Shown in pieces: positions 58,910 to 64,000 of a stretch of 64,000 bases of DNA. A program made the translations under genes and the position numbers. Source of the DNA: Lineus longissimus (taxonomy: Eukaryota > Nemertea > Pilidiophora > Heteronemertea > Lineidae); assembly GCF_910592395.1 (NCBI RefSeq), contig NC_088310.1, forward strand, positions 4,845,501-4,909,500, written 5' to 3'. The notes beneath the pieces are model-generated. The model was not told the DNA's origin. It saw only the letters and a list, made by a program, of their open reading frames with translations, and did no database searches. Position 1 is the first letter of the stretch, and the number at the start of each line of letters is the position of its first letter.

Positions 58910-61550
58910 ACTTCTGTCGAAACTTTGTATCATGAATCCAAACGTGATACTTTGTCCAGGTGAAAACGTACAAAACGATCGTTGTCTGACCCGTATATTT
59001 TGTGTGATGGGAGTGCATCAGCGCACACAAAACCTGAACACAATTAGACCATACTCGAAAGTCGGCCAGTTTGAATATGAAACTATTTCGCTAGTGGACT
59101 AACTGCTGCCTATGCATCGTCTGTCAAAATAGGCTAATCGGGTATTATGTGAATAACTCCATAAACTCCATAAACTCCTTGATAAACATGAAGATAAATT
59201 TATACATGTGTCAGCACCCGTGTATTCATGGTGGACATCATCATTTAGTCCCAACAAATTTCAAATTACATTAATCGTACACGTTCACATTAGTCACTCT
59301 AAACCGCTCTATTAAGAGGGAGTTCGATACATTAAAATAGCATATATAATTATTTACATTGCATAGTGACAAAATTAGATTCGGTTCTAACAATAACTAG
59401 GTTATACTAAAGACCACAAAAATTGTTACACTGATATTTTATATTAAAGTTCACATATACGCAATCGCTTCGCTGATGAACGTAAAAGGAGGTTCCTGAA
59501 AGAAAAGCGGGCCTACTCATACCGTAAGATATGAGATGGCTATTACAGTGTGACACATGCATTCTCTAAATATGTATAATTGATATAAAGTTAAAATCAT
59601 GTCTACTTTTTTATTAACGATGCGCTTTTTTGCACTTTTGGTACAAGTAATGTTTACAGCAGACAAGTATTTACTGCATGGGGGAAAATCGGTGCATACG
59701 CGCCTCTGTTGGAAGTAGTAATACTAACTACGGTTTTGGTGCCTGTGCTTTGCCTTTAAAGGAGTAACAAACCATCGTATCTCAGTGACGAACCCAAGAC
59801 TCGGAGAAAAAGACGTGTAAAAATACCGCGGAAGATTCCAAGCAAGAATCTATAGCCGACATGACATGAATTTACCTAAAGATTTGGCACACATTAATTT
59901 CAATAGGGAGTCGTTCATCCCACACCGAGATTAAAGGCTAATTTACTCCTAAGAAATTCTCAGCTTTGACACAAAATTAACTCGCGTGTCAATTTTCAAC
60001 TAGATTGCTGAATCCATAAGCTATCTCATGAGGTAGACTTAAACAAACTCATGGCCATGACCTTTCTGTGGTGAGGAGTATGGCAAATCAGAAATATAAG
60101 CAGAATATTTATAGAACATTTATTAGTAATTTCAAGAACGGATTAATATAGGAATGCGTTTCTAGTTCAAATTAGTCCTTCGTAATCACATGTAAGTACC
60201 TATTTCTGGCAAAAGGTGACATATTTATTACCTAAATGTATGAGTACACGCCGATAATATGGAAATTAACGTGCCAAATGTAATAGATCCTGCGCCTAGC
60301 TGCACGCAATCCTGGTGAAGTCCCTCATCGTTGAACATTCGCAAGTATTTAAAGTTTATTTTACCACGAGAGACGTTTTGCGCGAATTTGATACTTTAAA
60401 ATCTGTCGCTTCGCCGGACCGCTCAGCCAACTTTGGCCCAATAAGTGTAGTAATATGCTGACATACAATATCCAGTAGCGCCAATTGATTGTTTTAAGCT
60501 GACAGTCAACGATCTAGTTAATAAGCCCAATGTTGTGAGACTTTTGGCACATCTAGCTGTGTTGCGTTAACACCGTCATGTGCAAGTCAGAGTGATGCCT
60601 CCCGCCCAGAAACACGATTTCAGACTTTTGCATGTTCAACGCAACACTCTGCGTCTCTTTTATCCAGAATCCTGAAAGTGCTATCAGTCATCTATTGATC
60701 CACCTAAATTTGAAAACAAAGATTTAGCACAACGCGAAGAATTGCCAACATCTTTTTTTCAGATCTTAAAAACCACATCCTGTTGAAATGACGGGTGTCC
60801 ACACGACACCGAAAAATCCCTTGATTCTGGATCGATCCGGGCACTCCTATGATACGCCGCTTTTCATAATAAACAATGCATCCACACATGCCAACTAAAA
60901 CCTCTTTCGTACATTACATGTAGTTTGCTTGTCACAAAACTATCCACATCGCATCCAGATCGAGCTCGGGAGCAATTTGTTGCATGGATGGGAAACACGT
61001 CCAGATTTGAGTGATTTAATCAACGATTCAATCTGATTAACATTTTTTTGCGCCGTTTTTTCATTTGATGAGGACTAGTTAATGTGGTGCCCGTTGATAT
61101 GATGTGGCCCTTTTTTCGTGTCATGTTTTGTAAAACTGCACTTATTCCTCAAGGGATGTGGAACGAGCAACCAGATTGTTTTTATCAATTTTAATCCAAA
61201 GGTGGCGTGGTGAGTAAGTATACTACTAATCCTCAACTCAAAGGCAATTTTACATGAACGCATGATTGTATTCGCCTACAAATTTCCGTTATCAGCCAAA
61301 AGGTCCCGGAGAAAGGCACGTACAACTTGCTTGAGAAATGAGAGCTGCCGAATATACGTTGAGGTCTGATTCGAGTGCAGCAGTTTACCGTTGCGGTATG
61401 CGGCTTTCACAGGCTTTGTAATATACCATTGCTGAGCCAATAGCTTTCATCAATATCAATCCAACGTCTGTGAAAGGTGCACGGGCCAGTCCCTCTTTTT
61501 CCCACCGCCAGCGGAAACTAAGCTTTATAAACGCAAAAAGCAAGCTACCA
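58910..61550. other. Intergenic stretch without a supportable gene
   Basis: Only short frames (about 60 codons) are present, with no splice pairs, repeats or RNA genes that I can support. Confidence 0.5.
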
Positions 61551-61560
61551 TAATACATGT

Positions 61561-61580
61561 ATCACGTGATATCACGTGAT
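61561..61580. promoter_or_regulatory. Two adjacent TCACGTGA E-boxes in a 20-bp palindrome
   Basis: ATCACGTGATATCACGTGAT holds two TCACGTGA sites exactly 10 bp, one helical turn, apart. This octamer is the preferred site of MiT/TFE-type and USF-type bHLH-zip factors. It lies about 75 bases beyond the stop of the globin exon. Regulatory function is an inference. Confidence 0.4.
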
Positions 61581-61652
61581 TATAACAAAACCCGAACCTG
61601 GAAGGTCATGTTATTAATTGCATAATTAGGACATATATCTGCAAGAACGTCT

Positions 61653-61790
61653 TCACGTAGCGGACAGCAAGCCTTTTTTCATGTAATAGATTATCAGCTG
61701 GAAAGCATCTCTCCACGCTTTTTCAACGTCCGTGGTCCAGACATCCGCGATCGCTGGTTTCAAGGCAAAGATGAATGCTTCACCCATGTA
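61653..61790 (-). CDS. Globin, last exon (helices G-H)
   Basis: The exon opens in phase 0 after the acceptor TTTTTTCTTTCCAG and has 45 codons plus TGA. It reads YMGEAFIFALKPAIADVWTT, then DVEKAWRDAFQLIIYYMKKG. The order of an aromatic-Met-Gly-x-Ala-Phe start, a VWT turn, AW in helix H and a closing YYMKKG is typical of the third exon of invertebrate globins, which begins at the conserved G7 phase-0 intron. The haem-binding His residues are encoded in the preceding exon, which was not found up to the right edge, so the gene is partial here. A relic exon is possible but the reading frame is intact. Confidence 0.75.
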   Translation of the reverse strand, partial: YMGEAFIFALKPAIADVWTTDVEKAWRDAFQLIIYYMKKGLLSAT

Positions 61791-62350
61791 CTGGAAAGAA
61801 AAAATGAGAAGACTGTTGTAAAATCTATCCATCATTACTAACCATCCTACCAGTAACAATATTCTATAACTGAAAAAAACTCACAATTACGATAGCAATC
61901 ATGTTGGTCAGGTGCAGCGCGGGTGTCACAACATGCTACGGGGCATTTAAACTAGACCATTCAGGCAGCTAGCAAACGGATGTGTACACAAGTAGGACTG
62001 ATACCACAACAGCGGGAAGACTTGGCAGTCTCAACGATGGCTTATATTGTCGTATTTTGTCATGGCAATGTCAGCATCATTGGACGTGCTAATTCTCACC
62101 CCTATCGCCAGCAGCTATTGGGGAAAACAGTTGGCATAACACCTCCTTAAGGATGTAAGGCAACATGGGATAAATTAACTAACTACCCCGGTAGGCCATT
62201 TAGTAGTAATCTGGGAAAGCAGCACATTACGCGACTTCGTTGATTGCCAATTTGTATCTCTTGTGGGCGATTCAAAACTATCTTCAGTACCACCATTAAC
62301 TATATTTGAGCATGTTATGCTATAGGCCTTGTCCGGGGATAGTGAGATTC

Positions 62351-62545
62351 TTGATGGGATTACCCCAACATCGAGTAAACATTAACTAAATATAGATCTT
62401 GATGGAATTACCCTAACATTCATTAATCATTAACTTATAAAGATCTTGATAAGCTTTCCCAGGTTGTACATCTGTTGAACATTAACTGATAAAGTTGTTG
62501 ATGGGATTACCCCAACATTCGTTGAACATTAACTTATAGAGGTCC
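62351..62545. repeat. Minisatellite, about four units of about 48-50 bp
   Basis: Units start with CTTGATGGGATTACCCCAAC or a variant at about 62352, 62398, 62446 and 62497, and continue with ATTCGTTGAACATTAACT and TATAAAGAT-type text. Partial, more diverged pieces (GGGGATTACCCCCAACATTA) follow near 62570. Copies differ by several substitutions each. Confidence 0.65.
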
Positions 62546-62659
62546 CCTAACATTAATAACACGTCTTTAGGGGATTACCCCCAACATTAATTACAAATTA
62601 TAATGTGTTTAAACACTTATTAGGCCTGGTTCTGTAGTACAACAAAAAAATACAGCTTC

Positions 62660-62683
62660 GAAGAAGAAGAAGAAGAAGAAGAA
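62660..62683 (+). repeat. (GAA)8 microsatellite
   Basis: Eight uninterrupted GAA triplets are present. They are followed by GGTAAGC, which imitates a splice donor. Confidence 0.9.
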
Positions 62684-64000
62684 GGTAAGCATACCAATAC
62701 CTCCAATTCGGTATCAGTTCCGTGAACAGACTCCTACCGATCGGGGCAGTGAGGTTATTGATGGGGCTATCTCAACGTTAATTAAGAAAGAGGATAAGGT
62801 GTGGCATGAGATGTGATCCAGTTCTGAGAGAGACGAAACTGATTGCTGTTTGATATCCCCTGTCCTTGTCAAAGGATTCGTATTCAACTGGTTTCCACAA
62901 TGTCCTCAAGGGAGGGCGAGGACACAAGAAGTCATGATAGCGTCACCACCTCTTAATCTTGTCTTCAAATGGATGCCGGAAATTAATATCAACGATAAGC
63001 AAGGGAGAACGTGATCTAAAAGTGTATAACACCGTAGAACGCTGATAGTTTGTCCTGATATTTGTATAGCGTCCTGACACGAGAGCATATAGATATAAAG
63101 TTATCTGAAATGCTTTTGGGCTGACTGGATATAACTGAATACAAAATCAGCCAATGACAGCTAATTAAGAGGACATTCAGGTAAAGCTTGGAAATACCTA
63201 AGGCTATCCTGGTTTGAAGTAAACATGTCAAATGTTACTCAGTTCATCAATAAAAGTGATAACTGACAAAACTCCGCAAAGTTTGTCATGGTTTTATCAT
63301 GTCATGACTTCAGAACTTTAACTCGTCAGTTGACTTTACGTTAGCTTTGATAAGTTTTGACATCGTAAATTTTTCTATAAGTTTTTATCAGGCAGGCTTA
63401 CTGGGGTGAGATGGGGATTTGCGGTGTCGGGGCCTTTTGTGTCGAGATGGAGTTACGGCCTACAACGGGCGGTTTAGAGAAGATATTTTAAGGTAATGTT
63501 TTTACACTCGTTTAGGTAGGAGGTAAACACGTCAGTAATCCTTGTTCATCAAACAATCGCTTGATTTGCTCTGACGTAGCTTTCCCTCAAAATCAGTCCA
63601 CAGATAGGCAAAAAAGATTGTGTTATCATAAGGATTAAAATCAAATTCATCAAGTTCAACTTTGATACAGTTAAAACACGACTGATATACCATGCCTCAG
63701 AATAGGCATTCTGATCAGCTTCGAATTTGGTTGGTGGCAACGTGGGAGTTTTAGAGATAGAAAATTTATAACCTGGACAGCTAATGTGTCAGAACTTTCA
63801 AGGGGCGAATCTTCTCAGTGCCGGGATTACTTTGAATATTAAATAACGACTTGAACACCTTTGATTCCATCTTTGCCAATGGGCAGACTGTCCAGAATAT
63901 CATATACAAATTTCATATTCAGAACCACACGCGTAAATTAACGCGACGCGGTTAAACATTGTCAAATTAACTGCTTAATGGCCTAAAATCTTAATCATAG

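Larger units (their letters stand above)
61800..64000. other. Probable globin intron or intergenic DNA to the window edge
   Basis: I looked on the minus strand for the globin exon with the proximal histidine and for the first exon and found neither. The stretch holds a minisatellite (62351-62545) and a GAA microsatellite (62660-62683). Confidence 0.4.

Noticed and set aside
61861-62000. Possible globin middle exon ending in GTGAGT
   Set aside because: The minus-strand frame lacks the globin His and CD/E-helix pattern and contains stops.
62651-62690. Exon-like CTTCGAAGAAG...AAG|GTAAGC
   Set aside because: It is a GAA microsatellite followed by chance by a donor-like string; no partner exon was found.

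Overview
The window looks like nuclear DNA from an animal, probably a marine invertebrate. It is AT-rich, genes are split by introns with GT..AG boundaries, polyadenylation signals occur, and no bacterial operons or ribosome binding sites are seen. Short oligomers such as TAGGCCTAT and ACATGTAC recur. They are common in echinoderm, hemichordate, cephalochordate and some lophotrochozoan genomes, so an invertebrate deuterostome is my best guess, but the phylum is not proven. Most of the open frames across the first 38 kb look like chance frames. Real genes were recognised from splice sites, phase agreement between exons, and protein motifs.

Layout. (1) 1-23.5 kb: no gene I can defend. It holds diverged tandem repeats (about 4.26-4.8 kb and 7.8-9.1 kb), one small inverted-repeat element (16.39 kb), a hairpin (18.25 kb) and a G-rich quadruplex-type run (1.15 kb). 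(2) 23.5-27 kb: a small minus-strand open frame with a signal-peptide-like start and an upstream TATA box; candidate plus-strand exons, including a terminal exon with AATAAA; and a decayed retroelement RNase H fragment. (3) 27-38.5 kb: mostly empty, with one MITE and one candidate minus-strand exon. (4) 38.6-45.7 kb, plus strand: a tetraspan membrane protein gene resembling TMEM72. It carries two separate pairs of duplicated, apparently mutually exclusive exons and a 12-nt microexon. Its first coding exon was not found. (5) 46-50.3 kb: intergenic, with one MITE. (6) 50.3-51.9 kb, plus strand: a two-exon gene for an unrecognised 448-residue protein. (7) 52.9-58.6 kb, minus strand: a complete five-exon class I SAM methyltransferase gene of the METTL27 (WBSCR27) type. 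Its introns contain two foldback transposons and a minisatellite. One foldback element sits exactly on a 5' splice site, which was duplicated by the insertion. (8) 58.9-64 kb: the last exon of a globin gene on the minus strand, plus minisatellite and microsatellite DNA. The remaining globin exons were not found and probably lie beyond the right edge.

The genes do not form an obvious pathway. The most striking biology is in the RNA layer. The TMEM72-like gene can make at least four isoforms, with reading-frame logic that penalises double inclusion. The METTL27-like gene has a transposon-made duplicate splice donor and long intronic inverted repeats that would fold into double-stranded RNA.
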